Shown: in pieces, positions 1 through 11,782 of the stretch
Layout: every line of letters starts with the position of its first letter
Position numbering within the stretch: the stretch's first letter is position 1
Assembly (NCBI GenBank): GCA_003415625.1
Contig: PYIU01000006.1
Span: 1 to 64,000, forward strand
DNA: 64,000 nt
From: Aquanectria penicillioides
Taxonomy: Eukaryota; Ascomycota; Sordariomycetes; Hypocreales; Nectriaceae
Reading direction: 5' to 3'
Made by a program: the position numbers and the translations under genes
The notes under the pieces: generated by a model
The model's database searches: none
Told to the model about the DNA's origin: nothing
What the model saw: only the letters and a program-made list of their open reading frames with translations

Positions 1-126
1 ACCCCTAACCCTAACCCTAACCCTAACCCTAACCCTAACCCTAACCCTAACCCTAACCCTAACCCTAACCCTAACCCTAACCCTAACCCTAACCCTAACC
101 CTAACCCTAACCCTAACCCTAACCCT
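1..126. repeat. Telomeric repeat array, CCCTAA/TTAGGG
   Basis: About 20 uninterrupted copies of CCCTAA begin at the first base and stop at position 126. The C-rich strand reads 5' to 3' into the window, so this is the left chromosome end and the TTAGGG strand runs outward. TTAGGG is the usual repeat of filamentous ascomycetes. The array shows no RIP-type change. Confidence 0.98.
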
Positions 127-241
127 CTTGGTCCTTGTCACTAGCCAATCAGCATCATCCCTTTCACTTTACCACTACATACAACCGCTACCTATGCCAT
201 ATCACTCCTCCTTTATATTACGCTGTAACTAGTACCTTCAA
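127..241. other. Short subtelomeric sequence of normal composition
   Basis: These 115 bases have mixed composition and no strong A+T bias, unlike the block that follows. No gene, repeat or RNA is visible. They separate the telomere array from the RIP-mutated zone. Confidence 0.6.
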
Positions 242-279
242 ACCCCTATTAGGGGTACTATCTTTTACTAAAAGATAGT
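242..279. repeat. Two adjacent perfect inverted repeats at the RIP boundary
   Basis: Positions 242-256 form a 7-bp perfect inverted repeat (ACCCCTA / TAGGGGT) around one base. Positions 257-279 form an 11-bp perfect inverted repeat around C268 (left arm actatctttta). They sit exactly where normal composition gives way to RIP-mutated DNA. No target duplication marks them as transposon ends; they could be a hairpin or the trace of a rearrangement. Confidence 0.7.
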
Positions 280-299
280 TAAGGTATATATAGCTAGTA

Positions 300-2215
300 T
301 TAATTAATAGTAGCAATAATTTAATTATTGTAAGTATTGCTAGTTATAATAGATAAAGGGAATATAAGTATAGTAAGCTATATTAATAAAACTGTTAAAT
401 ATAATAATAATCTATTAAATATAAGTATAAGATCTTAATAAATACTATAGTAAAATCTAATAGATATATATAAATAGTCTTAATAGAATATAATAATAAT
501 TTAATAAATGCAAGTATAATATAAATATAATAAATAAAAGTATAAAATTCCTATTAAATGCAATTAATAATATAAATAAAGAGTTTTGCATTTAGTATAA
601 AAGATTAAAATTAATTATTAAATATATAATAGCTAGAATAAAGTTAAGATATTATAAGTTCTATTCTATATTATATTAAGCCTTAAGCTATTACTTGTAT
701 AAATTATTATTAAATAATATAGTTGTTTTAATCTTAAGGTCTCTAAAAGGACTACTATATTATTAAATTACATTTTCAAGCTGCTTAAAGTACTAATAGA
801 TAGTAATAGTAAGCAAATCCTAAAAGAAGTAATAATAATATTTATAGATTGGGTTTAGTCTTAATTAAATAGAGCATTAAATCTATAGTTTTTAGCACTT
901 AAAGTATATTAAGTATTTAATAAATAGAACCTAACTGCCTTTTAATATTAACTTATATATAGTATTCTTAATGTTATAAAGGCTTAGTCCTAACTTTCTA
1001 TAGTTTCTATAGGTAAAGAGATAGTAGTTATATATACTCTTTAAATAGTAGATATAATAGTATATATAAATAATTACAATTCTAGCTACTTTAATATTAA
1101 ACTCTTTTAGCTTCTATAAGCATTAAACTATATTAACTCTTTCCTCCTTATTAAAAATAACTACAACTTTATGCTCTTAAGTAGTATATATAATATTAAT
1201 TGCTCTTTAATTAAAAAGCCTATATACTTTAGTTATATAAATAATATTGGCTATATTGCAATTAAAAATATTATTCTTTTTAATAGTATATACAATATTA
1301 ATTACACTTTTATTAAGGAGCTTATATACTTTAGTTATATAGATAATATTAGCTTTATTATTGCTAGAAATATTATACTCTTTAGTAATATATATAATAT
1401 TAGCTATACTTTTATTAGGGACTTTATGCACTTTAGCTATATAGGCAATATTGGCTTTATTGCAGCTAGAACTATTATACTCTTTAGTAGTATATATAAT
1501 ATTAGCTATACTTTTATTAATAAGCTTTTATACTTTAGCTATATAGGCAATATTGGCTTTATTGCAGCTAGAAATATTATGCTTTTTAATAGTGCATATA
1601 ATATTAGCTATACTTTAGTTAAAAATCTAATAAAAAGCTTAAGGTAAAGATATAAAAATAAAATTTAATTTATTAAGATCTATTAAACTTAAAGGCTAGA
1701 AAAGGCTATTGCGCTTTAGCTAAGCTAAGAAATATATATTATATAGGGCTTTATTATATATATAATCATTATAATCCAAGCTATTAAAATACTTAAAAAG
1801 GGTTTATTTCTAGCATCTATCTAAAATATATATAGCTATATTAAGGGTTTATAGTCTACTATATATTAGGATAGTATTAATAGCTATAAAACCTATCTCT
1901 CTTTTAACTTGCTTAAGCTACTGCATTATATCTATAAAGAAAAAGGGCTCTCTAAAAATAAAAACAGCTATAATAGTAGGAATATTTACTTTTAGTCTAA
2001 GGGCAGTTATAATAATAATAATGCATTTATTTAACTTTTAAATAGTAAGGTTTAATTCCTTTATATTTTTATTAAAACTAATATAATAGAGCTACTACCT
2101 TATAGCAATAGTTAATCTTATATATTTATTAATAGATCTATAGTATATAATTCTATATTAAAAGTTATACTTATTTATAGCTAATAGCTATAATACCTTT
2201 TGCACTTTAGCTATT
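300..2215 (+). pseudogene. 5' part of a large decayed gene, RIP-mutated, unidentified
   Basis: One + frame (codon starts at positions of form 3n+1) is readable across this stretch. It has long stop-free runs at about 721-855, 1123-1647 and 1873-1995, and other stops mostly TAA or TAG, as expected from CAA/CAG. It holds a weakly P-loop-like patch (IVSIGKEIVV, about 995-1024) and a block of 34-residue tandem repeats (1171-1629). The Gypsy element at 2216 interrupts it, and the same frame resumes after the 3' LTR at 14633 once one copy of the target duplication is removed. I do not recognise the product. A large multicopy subtelomeric gene would explain both its size and its RIP. The helicase motifs that would make it a telomere-linked RecQ gene were not found. 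Stop density alone is not above that of random A+T-rich DNA, so the case rests on the co-framed open runs. Confidence 0.42.
1171..1647 (+). repeat. 102-bp minisatellite coding for 34-residue repeats
   Basis: A half unit (1171-1221) is followed by four full 102-bp units (1222-1323, 1324-1425, 1426-1527, 1528-1629). Each encodes 34 residues with the core FSYIGNIGFIAARNIILF and then a YNISYTFI block. The array stays open for 158 codons despite about 78% A+T. Unit length is a multiple of three and lies in the same frame as the surrounding relic, so this looks like a repeat domain of a protein rather than neutral satellite DNA. The length matches a TPR unit but the sequence does not. Confidence 0.75.
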
Positions 2216-2597
2216 AAGTTGGGGTCTAGAGTAATGTGGATCAATCTATCATTAGGTTAGTTAGGAAGATAAAAGGGACCTTAAAGATATAGGAAATGAA
2301 CAGGCAGTTTTCTTCAACCAATTTTTATTTTTGAAATTCTAAATTCCTTGCATTTAGACCCTATTAAAGTCCCGGTGCAGCCCCTTATGATATTACTTTA
2401 TTTATAACTTTCTGCCCTATTTTCTTTCTTTCTTTTCTTTAAGGGACACTCTAAAGCATTCAATTAGATACTTTAACACTCTTTCAAGTTGTTTGCAGCT
2501 GCTTAGGAAGGCTGTTCGGTCTTTGACCGAACCTGCTTACCCTATACCCTTTTGGGTAGGGTATGTATTTTGGCCAGTATCCCTATCTATTAATACA
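2216..2597 (+). repeat. 5' LTR of Gypsy copy 1 (382 bp)
   Basis: It begins aagttggggtct and ends tattaataca, and matches 14246-14627 end to end at equal length. It holds a perfect 8-bp hairpin (GTTCGGTC, ttt loop, GACCGAAC; 2514-2532), a second inverted repeat around taccctataccc/gggtagggta (about 2537-2562), and one copy of the family's 16-bp palindromic word (2457-2472). Confidence 0.95.
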
Positions 2598-3440
2598 TTT
2601 AAAGGTTATAGTAGGGAGAAGCCTTTAAGTTATTTAAAAAGACACTAAAGTGTTTAATTAAACTCTTTAGTAATACTTTTAAGCTATTATTAAGAACCTA
2701 AAGAAGTGGTGGACAATTAATTGTAAAGATCTAAAAATTCCTAGATATTAAAAAACCCATTACTTCTATAAAAATAGGGGGCACTAGAATTAAAAATAAC
2801 ACTAAAGGTAAGTAGAGATACTAATATAAGTTTGCATTCTAGAAAAAGAAAACCCACTACTATAGTTAGGGCAGATGTACGGAAAAATTTAACAACCTAG
2901 CATAGTGCTAATATATTAGCATGAAGGTATATAAGGCAAAATAATAGTGCAAATAATGCGCAAGCATTTAATTAAACACTTCTAAATATTAGAGCACACT
3001 TAAGACTGCCGAAAGCTTAGTTTGCAGACCGAGAAAGGAGAAAAAAGAGGAAGAAGAAGATTACTTAACCCCTAATCAATTATAGGGGATGGGAAATTTT
3101 TATTATTCTTGCTAGTCTTTAGACTCTAGCTAAAGGGCGCACATGCACACTTACTACTATTTTAATTGGCTACTTTACCTATTGTTATTAACTCCAAAAA
3201 GCCAGTTTAAATTTATTAAAATAAAGCCTTATTAAATATAATATTACTATCCCTTTTCTTTACTTTTCTTAATTATCTTAATATATATCTTAATTTGTTT
3301 TATTATTTTATTCTTTTATTATATATATACATTATTTTATTGCAACTTATAACCCTAGGAGTTAGGCAGCTGGCCCACACTCCCCTATATATATACACCA
3401 AAACACTTATTATAGGAATCCTAATAACTATAATTTATTA
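2598..3440 (+). other. Gypsy copy 1 untranslated leader
   Basis: This stretch lies between the 5' LTR and the first gag ATG (3441). It holds no readable frame in its own right. Two copies of the palindromic word occur at about 2650 and 2964, and TA-rich tracts near 3320 and 3395. Confidence 0.6.
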
Positions 3441-6130
3441 ATGCCTTTAGACAAAAAAACAAAAGGAATATTTAATTAAATGCAGTTAAACCCCTTAAGC
3501 CCTATTAGGAGTAAAGGGGGTTAATATAGTTAATAATCTTTAACTATCCTTTTTAAGTTAATTAATACTATTAATATTAACATTCCTAAAGAGAATAAAC
3601 TAAATATATTGGCTAAGATAATAGAAGTAACTATTACCTCTATTTAATTGCTTAATATGATTTTTAATAAAAGGAATATTATATATTTCCTTAGATTATA
3701 TAATAGATTTATAACTAGCTAAGGAGTTATAGATAGTATAAAGGGTAAAGCTTTAATATACTATATGACCTTTAAAGTATCTTAAGATATTATAAACTCA
3801 CTAAAAGGCAATAATTAGGCAGCTATAAAGCAAAACCTTTTAAAAACCTTTAAGTATTAGGATTTAGATCAATTAAATCCACCTAAGAATAAGCTTTAGT
3901 AAATGAATATAACTTTAATCCAGTCTATAGAGTATAGAGTTATCCTTTAGTAGCTTATAAAGCATGCCTAACTTAATAGAAAAGCAGATCCTATTGGCTA
4001 GAAGGCTTCTATAGTATAGGCTTAGGCTATCTATAATGCTATACTGAAAAACATTATTATTAATGTCTATCGATAGAAAGGAAAACACTTAAATACCTTA
4101 AGAACAATAAGGTATAAAAAGATAATTGGGCTAATTAAAAACTTCTTTAATGCTAAGAAAGAAATTTAGATCTTTTAGATAGGAGGGAAGGATAATAACT
4201 TTAAATATTTTAGGAAAACCGAAAAACCTTTTGCTTATTAAAATTAGCTCTAGCATTAAGAGCTTAAGTTCTTTAACTCTATCTAAAGCTTAAAAGGGGA
4301 GTTAAGTCTTCTTACTAAAGGAATAGAAAAGCTATAAATTAATATAGCCTAAGATATTATAAATAAATTGTAGGAGTTAAAAAGGATTATACGCCAAGAG
4401 ATTAACTAACTAAAAATAGGATTATTATCGCTAGTTAGGAATAACCTTAATTAAGTGGAAGAATCTAATTATATGCATCCCTATTATAACTTCTATATTA
4501 ATACAAGTTATAATAGGGATCTAAAGTGCTTCTATTATGTAGAAGTAGGGCATTTTCCAAACTATTGCCCACTTCTTATAGAAGATAGAAGGAGGGGATT
4601 TATAGACTATAATAGCAATGCTAGCTTTATTTGGATAGGGCAATAGGAACTCTTACTACCCTTAAAACTAGCATATAAGCTTGCTATTAAAGGAGGAGTA
4701 AGAAAAATAGTTGTCTTATAGATCCTAAAATTCCCTACCTCTAAGATTTATAGCTAAGCTAAGGTTATAATAGTGGATAAGCTAAATGCATAGAAATAGC
4801 AGGTTGCTAAGGAAAAGAAGCGTTTAATTAAAGACTTCCTTAAGCATATTAACCGACTAAAGTATAGCTCCCTAATGCTTAGCGGGAATTCCCTTAAGGA
4901 GACCTAAGAACCTAAAGTTAATTGCATTCTTATTAATAATTAAGCCATAAAATCGATTAATAACCCTTTTATTGCTAATATTATATTAAAAACCAATACT
5001 GCAAAATGTATAAGAGTAGAATTAAAAGAGGAATTAGCTAGTTAAGAAGAGGAAAAAAGAACTTAATCTTTTATTTAGGTTATAAATAGGGAACTCATTA
5101 AGGATAGGGAGATTGCTAATATTATCCTTAAAGAAAAGGATTAGAATGCTTTTAATTAAATGCTTAAGGTCATTTAAATAAAGAGACAAGTTTATAAAAA
5201 GGTAGTAGGATCGAAAGTTTAAATAACTATTAAGGACTTAATTACCCTTAACCCTCCCTTAGGTAATAATATCTTAAAGATGGTTTTTAATTATATAAAA
5301 GGGATAAAAGAAGTTAAATAGATGAAATCTAGACTTTTGCTAGGAAAGAGATGGATCTAGTAAGCTGCCAATCCAGTTACAATTAATAATCCAAAAGCAA
5401 CATTCTTAAAGGAGTACTTTAACTATATTGCCAAGCAATGTAGTATTAATAGTGTATTAATTAAAAAGGAATCTAAACCTTATTATATACTATTGCCTAA
5501 AGAATACCTTATTAAGGATTAGGGAAGTATCAATAAAGTTAATATTGGCTGTATAACAACTAAAGGGGGAAAAGTTGTGTTTAATTAAATGCATTTAACA
5601 GTCTATATAAACATTTTGGACTAATAGCATTAAAGAACTTTAGCCTAATGCCAAGAACTGCCGAAAATCTAAGTGAAGTTAAGTAACCCTAATGGGACAA
5701 TTTAGGAAGCTTTAGTGGATTTTAGATCGGAAGGAAATATTATCTTCAATAAGATAGCATAAAAATGCAAGCTAGAAGTAAAGCCTATAGAAGCTTTTAC
5801 TATATCCTACTTTAATAATCGAATCTAAATGCATAGAGAAGTGAATATTAAGCTATTTCTTGAAAATGTTTAAATAGTATAAAGATTCTATATTGCTCCA
5901 AGAGAATATATTTCTATTCCTTTCATTTTAGGAATGCCCTTTATTAAAGCTGCTAAAGTTACATTTAACTATACATCTCTAAAAGGAGAAATACTCCTAT
6001 AATATTAACTTAGCTCAATTAAAATCATTATGCCTACTGCTAAAAATGTTAGATAGAATGCCTTAAGGAGTATAGAGACTACTTAAGGCAACTAGAGATA
6101 AGTTCCTAAAGTTCTTCTAAACCAATAGGA
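3441..6130 (+). pseudogene. gag: Decayed gag-protease frame of Gypsy copy 1
   Basis: A single + frame (3n) can be followed from the ATG at 3441 to about 6130 without an indel, with RIP-type stops throughout. The capsid-like N-terminal part gives way to a CCHC zinc knuckle at 4527-4568: Cys, Gly-His and final Cys are present, but the second Cys is now Tyr. Further on, the aspartic protease active site lies at 5715-5738 in the context VDFRSEGN, where the usual D-S/T-G has become D-F-R. A second protease landmark, ILGMPF, follows at about 5929-5946. Gag would package the RNA and the protease would process the polyprotein. The frame continues into pol only after a shift near 6100-6130. Confidence 0.85.
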
Positions 6131-9100
6131 TCATAGGGTCTAAAAGAAGACAATAATAAGCAATCGATTAGATAGTTAGATGAGGCGTTAGTAGAAGCAG
6201 TAATTCGGTTAGTGGTTGGGAATTGGTTGAAGGTTAATTATATAGAGGTAATGAAGGTAGAGGAGAAGCTGCAGTTAGCTGCATACTAAAGAGGGAAGGT
6301 GGCATTTATTAATATAATATATAAATGAAAAGCCAATAAAATACATTCTAGAGATGATGTTCTATTGGATGGATCTATCCCTAAAGGGGATCTATATTAA
6401 AAGGAGAAAAGGTAGGAGAAAGTAAAGGGAGACCTTAGAGAGAAGTTTAAGTACTTAAAGCTCCTAACACTTAAGTTCTCCAAAATAGCTAAAGGATTGA
6501 GGCTATATAGAGAAAGACTTTAGAAAGTAATTGATTAAATAGAAGGGATTTTTATTAATAAAGAAAGAAGTGTCCTCTTGGAAATTCTCTATAATAGAGA
6601 AGCGGCACTTACTTAAGATTTTAAGGAGTATAGGAGACTGGACCCTAGAGTGGCCCCTCTATAGATCATTAAGATGATTGAATATAAAGCCTAGCAAATA
6701 GGAAATATCCTAATCCCTAAAGGATTGGAAAAGAAGGTCATTAAGTTACTAAAAACTTAAATAAAGAGAGGAATCCTTTAAGAGTCTTATGCTGCCTACT
6801 AGAACCTATATATACTAGTGGCAAAAAAGGACAGTAGACTCTACCTAATTAATTTGGCCAAAAGATATAATGTATATATAATATAGAATAGATTAATTCC
6901 TTTAGGAGCTAATAAATTCTTAGCTAAATTTAAAATATATAAAATCCTAACTCTTTTGGACTTCTTTTTGGGATATAACTAGATTACTTTAGTAGAGGAA
7001 AGTCAGGATTTAATGACTTTTAATATACTATTAGGGCTTCTTAGGATGTGCACCTTACTGTAAGGAGGAATTAATTCAATAGTATAGTTCTTAAGGATTA
7101 TAATTAGAATCCTTTTTGATCTATTACTAGAAGTCTATTAAGCCTTCTTGAATAATATTACTATTAAAGGACTAAAGACTAAGTATAATAGGGAGGAGGT
7201 GCTCTTTAGCGTATGGAAATTTATCCTAGAGCATTTAATCAATTTGGATAAAACTCTTTTGAATGTTGAGCTATTTGGGTGCACAATTTCTGTAGGGAAG
7301 TTAAAGTTCTGCTAGTATACTGCAGTTATTGTCGGATACTTATGCAGTACAGCTAGAAGGCAGCTAGTAGAGGAAAAAGTGATTAAGATTAATGAGTGGG
7401 AAAGATGCTATAACCTAAAGTAGGTTAGAGCATTTCTAGGAATTATAGGCTACTATTGAATTTAAGTCAAAAGATATATTTAGATTGCTAGACCTCTTAT
7501 TTAGTTATTAAGGAAGGATGCTGTATGGATATAGGGTAAGGAACAAGCCAATACTATAGCAGTTCTTAAAGAAAAGATAACCTTTGCTCCTATTTTAGCG
7601 ATATTGGACCTTTCTAAAGGATTTAAGGAGGTTATCCTTATAATTAATGCTAGTAAAGAAGGCTAGGGTATAGTATTAATGCAGATAATAGAGAGGAAGA
7701 GGCATTTAGTAAGGTATAAATCTAGTCTTTAGACTCCTATAGAATAAAGGTATAATGCTATTAAACTTAAATGCAAGGGCGTATTGCATAGGATTAAATG
7801 CCTTTATAGCTATATATATAGATTGCCCTTTGTCTTGGAGATAGATTCCTAAGTTCTAGTCCATTAGCTTAATAGTAGGGCTAGCGATATCCCTAGTGCA
7901 ATAGTTATCCGATGGATTGATTATATCCTATTGTTTGACTTTACTGTTCGATACATTCCTAGAAATAAGAATAATGTAGCCAATAGGCTATTTAGGAAAG
8001 GTTTAGGAGCATTTAATTAAATGGATTAAGAGGCTGAGGGTAATATTAAAGAGTTTATTAATGCTTATCTTAATGTTGTTGAGATTGAGGATGAACTGGT
8101 GGAGTTGAGAAAGAATTATAGTGGACCCTTATTGCAATTAGGGAAATACTTGCTTTTATTAAAAAGGCTAATAGGTATTACCCTATAGAATTACTAATGC
8201 TTATAGCTAAAGGCTAAGAAATACTTTATGAGAGGTAGCCACTTATAGATTAAGGCTAAGGAATGGGGAGGCGACTTAAGGTTAGTTATGGAGAAGGAAG
8301 ATATTTAGAAGGATCTAATTAGATTATGCTATATTGATGGGGGGCATTGTAGTTGTAATGCCATTTATGCACTCCTTTCTAGAAGGTACTATTAGTAAGG
8401 TGCAAGAAGGAGCATTATAGAAGCTATTAGGCAGTGCCCAATATATTAAATGTATATTCCCTAAAGATTAATGGAAGCCTCTATATCTATTAAGCCTATC
8501 TACCTAATAATGAAGATTTATCTTGATGGATAGTATATGCCTTTTGATAAAGGATTTAGATTTATGCTAGAAGCTAGATGTGACCTTTGCGGATGGGTAG
8601 AGGCCGAGCCAATCCTAAGATTGAATAGTTACTATATTGCAAAATTCCTTAAAAAATTGCACTATTGGTATGGGATGCTAAAAAGAGTGGTTACTAATAA
8701 TAGAAAAGAGATTATAAAAGGGATTCCTAAAGATCTTAATAGCCTTAGTATAGAAGTTATTAACACTTCCACTTATAACCTAAAAGCAAATGGACTTATT
8801 AAAGGTAGTTATACTACTATAATGAGTTTCCTAAAGAAAAAGGGTAAAGAAGAAGGAAAATGGGTAGATATCTTACTAATGGCTTTACTGGCTGAAAGAG
8901 CAGCTATCCGCGCCTTATATAGGAGATTACCTTTTTATCTGCTCTATGGATAGGAGCCAGTCCTTCCTCTGGAAGTGGAAGTGCCTATATAGCGTTTGAT
9001 TAAATGGAATGATGTGACCTCTATTAAGGACCTGCTTGAGCAAAGGATTAGGATCCTAGAGCGAAAGCAAAAAGATATAAAAGAAGCCAGGCAATAAGTA

Positions 9101-9730
9101 ACTGCATTCTGAAGGTTAATTGCCGATAGAGAGACCAAAAAGAATTAGTATAGGCTGCGTAAAGAGCCTCTTGCTATAGGAGATCTAGTTCTTTAGTACA
9201 ATATATAGAATTAAAAGGATATATTTTGTATTGTAAAGATAAAGCCGTATTGATTAGGCCCTTATAGAATTGCTAATGCATTTAATGAGATAAAGAGTTA
9301 TATCCTTAATACTATAGATAGAGTTAAGCTTTTTAGTACAATCTATAGTGATTAATTGAGGAAGTTTGTAGAGGATAAGGATAGGTAGTGGGTAAGTAAG
9401 GATAACAAAAAGACTCTTAGTGCAAGTTAGGAAGTACCACTAAAGGTAAGGAAAGAGGGGGAAGCATCTAATTAAATGCAAACTAGGTCTATAGAATAGT
9501 AGGAATAGGATAAACTTAATCTAGATGCTATAAAAAGCTTGGACAATAACACTATAATATATACCTATATTAGGCCTAAGGAGATTATTAAAGTTTAAAT
9601 TTTAAAGATAAGCAGCAATTAGTAAATGCAATACTAAAATATAGTAAGCAATTAATCAAATAGTTAGCAATAGCATTAGGCTAAGGACAGCTAGGTTGCT
9701 ATTAGGGGAGGGGTGCTAGGGGTCAAAAAG
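6104..9730 (+). pseudogene. pol: Decayed pol frame of Gypsy copy 1 (RT, RNase H, integrase)
   Basis: The frame (3n+2) lies in the -1 register relative to gag-protease. The reverse transcriptase spans about 6690-7360, with LVAKKDSRLYLIN upstream and the catalytic box at 7142-7156 reading AFLNN, so both aspartates of the expected xxDD are Asn. RNase H follows (about 7600-7990), including INASKEG where the first catalytic Asp is Asn. The integrase has a zinc-binding region (GGHCSCNAIYALLSRRYY, about 8340-8395, then CPIY with the last Cys lost) and a core with RCDLCGW, VVTNNRKEI (second Asp now Asn) and NGLIKGS (Glu now Lys). A C-terminal GDLV-type segment lies near 9180. A purine tract gggaggggtgct (9704-9715) closes the frame. 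The product would copy the RNA and insert the cDNA. Confidence 0.92.
8537..8953 (+). pseudogene. Longest surviving open stretch of the Gypsy integrase
   Basis: These 138 codons are free of stops and cover the integrase catalytic core, in frame with the rest of pol. Motifs in order are MPFDKGFRFM, RCDLCGWVEA (first acidic residue kept), VVTNNRKEI and NGLIKGSYTT, then the ALLAERAAIRALYRRLPF segment typical of fungal Gypsy integrases. Two of the three D,D,E residues are replaced, so it would be inactive even if expressed. It is a remnant, not a gene. Confidence 0.85.
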
Positions 9731-10169
9731 GGGGAAGTAAAGACACTAAAACTAATACCATACTAAAAAAAGATAAGCCGCCTAAAATAAAGCAAAAAAG
9801 CGAGATAAAAAGCAATTAAAGGCAAGCAAAAGGATGGCAAAACTGGATAAAACTAGATAAAAATAACTAAAAATTGGCTAAAAACCCTAAGAAAATGCTA
9901 AAAATCCCTAAAAATCCCTTAAAATCTGTTTAAAAACTTCAAAAATTACACCAAAAATCAATAAAAATAGGATAGAAATGCTTAGAAACTATAGCAAAAG
10001 GGTTAAAATTATTTAAAAATGGGTAAAAATGTATAGAAAATGGCAGGAAATAAAGTATTAATATCCATAAAAAATTTAGAAATCTAAATATACCTAATGG
10101 AAATTAAGTTTTAAGGTTATTAAAACAATACAATAATAGCAATGGCCTTAAAGGGCATAAAAACACTTA
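9731..10169. other. Spacer between pol and the extra genes of Gypsy copy 1
   Basis: A-rich stretch with repeated aaaaatcccta-like words (about 9880-9930). No frame or motif is recognised. Together with the purine tract at 9704 it looks like the original 3' end of a shorter element. Confidence 0.45.
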
Positions 10170-11440
10170 ATTAATTGCTCTATAGCGCTATCTTCTACCT
10201 ATTAAACCATTATCAATAAATTAAAAACCATGCCCAGCCAGTCCATATCGAAAGGCAAGCTAAAGACCATTATTTTTGTCAATTAAAACCTGCTTTATGC
10301 TTCTAATCGAACACTTCTTGCGCCTGCTTGATTAACTGGCGATTACTAGCTATACTGCCAGTAGGAAAACTGCATACGATTTGCGGGCAAGTAGTTGGCC
10401 TAAGAAAATCTGCTGCGAAAGTTAATGGCTGAGCAGACTTACTGATAGTGTCTACACTACCTAAAGAAAAGTTATAAGGGCCTTCATAAAGACCCTTTAG
10501 TTAGTATCTGTAAAGGAAGCTCTATTTACATTTAGATTGACCGTTTTAAATACAATTGGTATAGCGGCTATCTATATAACCTAATGCTAAAATATATATA
10601 TAGAAGGGAGTAAGGATGTGTTTATTATAGGTAAAAACTGTAGAAGTATATAATTGAATGCATCTATAATATATAAAGGGGTTGGTGTATTTAATGAAGG
10701 CAATAATAAGTGCCTTAATATACTTAAGGCAAGTTAGCAGCTAAGTTAAGAAGTATTCTACTAGATAAGCCTATTTTGCGGGGATGTATATAGACTAAAG
10801 TTAGCGCTAAAGAAGAAGATCTGCTCTAAAATAAAGTATTAAATCGCAAAATGGCAATTGTAAAACAAACTATTAAGCAAGTTTGCAATTGATCTACTTG
10901 CTATCTTCCTTAAAGGCGATTTTAATATATAAGGGCTGGCCAAGTCGATTGAGAGCTTAAAAGCCGCAAATTTAAATATTAAAGCATTACTAAATCTAAA
11001 AGTATTTAATTAATTACTAAATAAAAATAATAATTAAAAAGCAATGCAAAAAGAGGTACTTACTAATTGTTTGGTGGCAGTACTAATAGCATTAGTTAAA
11101 GCCTTGCGGAAGAAACCATTACAGGTATGCCAATAAGTAGAGCACTAATGAGAGAATTCGGAAGCCTAAATATGGCTAATAGCGAGATTGCATACATTAA
11201 GGAGACGATTGTAAGGTATAGAGGCAAGAGACTTAAGCTTATTGTGATATAAAGCTATTGTAAGATAAAGAATGAAAATTGCAGTAATAACTAAAGGTGC
11301 AAGAGAATTAAGGAGGTAAAGAATAATAAGCTAGAAAGGAAGGAATAGAAGGGGGGGCTAATGTAATGCTTTTATAATAAATAGGAAATTGACCTTTAAG
11401 ATTTAAGGTAAAAACCAAATATTAATAAAATTCTTATTAA
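10170..11440 (-). pseudogene. Antisense decayed gene inside Gypsy copy 1, unknown product
   Basis: On the minus strand a frame opens near 11440 and reads to about 10170. Exon 1 (to 11064) has open runs of about 50 and 30 codons, including LTIALYHNKLKSLASIPY and RKALTNAISTATKQL. A putative intron, 11017-11063 (47 nt, GTAAGT...TTTAG), is needed because the frame changes across it. Exon 2 has two open runs of more than 60 codons, including KYTNPFIYYRCIQLY, LKGLYEGPYNFSLGSVDTIS and LRPTTCPQIVCSFPTGSIAS. Stops are TAA, TAG or TGA, as RIP would make from Gln or Arg codons. The same region exists in copies 2 and 3. I do not recognise the protein. It is divergent from the sense gene beginning at 11783. 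Confidence 0.5.
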
Positions 11441-11782
11441 ATACCAAAAAGTATGCTATTCTAAGAAACTTATTGGTGTTTGTGCATATATAAATATTAA
11501 AATAGTAATTTACTTAAATAATACTAAACCAAAAATAAAGGCACTTAAATTATATTAACCTGCCTTATGCCTATAACTCTTTCCCTCCTTTCAATAATTT
11601 TATAGTAAGTTATATTACTTTAACTTTATTTATAATACCTATAAAATACTAATAATCTTTATCTCTTAAATTATAAGCATTTAATTATAAGCTTTTAAAC
11701 CCCCTATTGACCTTTACTCTATTCTATAATAGGGCTAAAGAAAGCAACCTTAAGTGCAACTACTTTAAAGGTGCAATTTTTA
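11441..11782. promoter_or_regulatory. Divergent intergenic region of the extra gene pair
   Basis: About 340 bp separate the apparent start region of the antisense frame from the ATG of the sense frame at 11783. A shared promoter is inferred from the arrangement only; no specific element is recognised. Confidence 0.25.

Noticed and set aside
1207..1431. 74-codon minus-strand ORF
   Set aside because: Antisense of the 102-bp repeat array; the plus-strand reading is longer and matches the frame of the flanking relic.
8944..9138. 64-codon minus-strand ORF
   Set aside because: Shadow of the Gypsy integrase C-terminal region on the plus strand.
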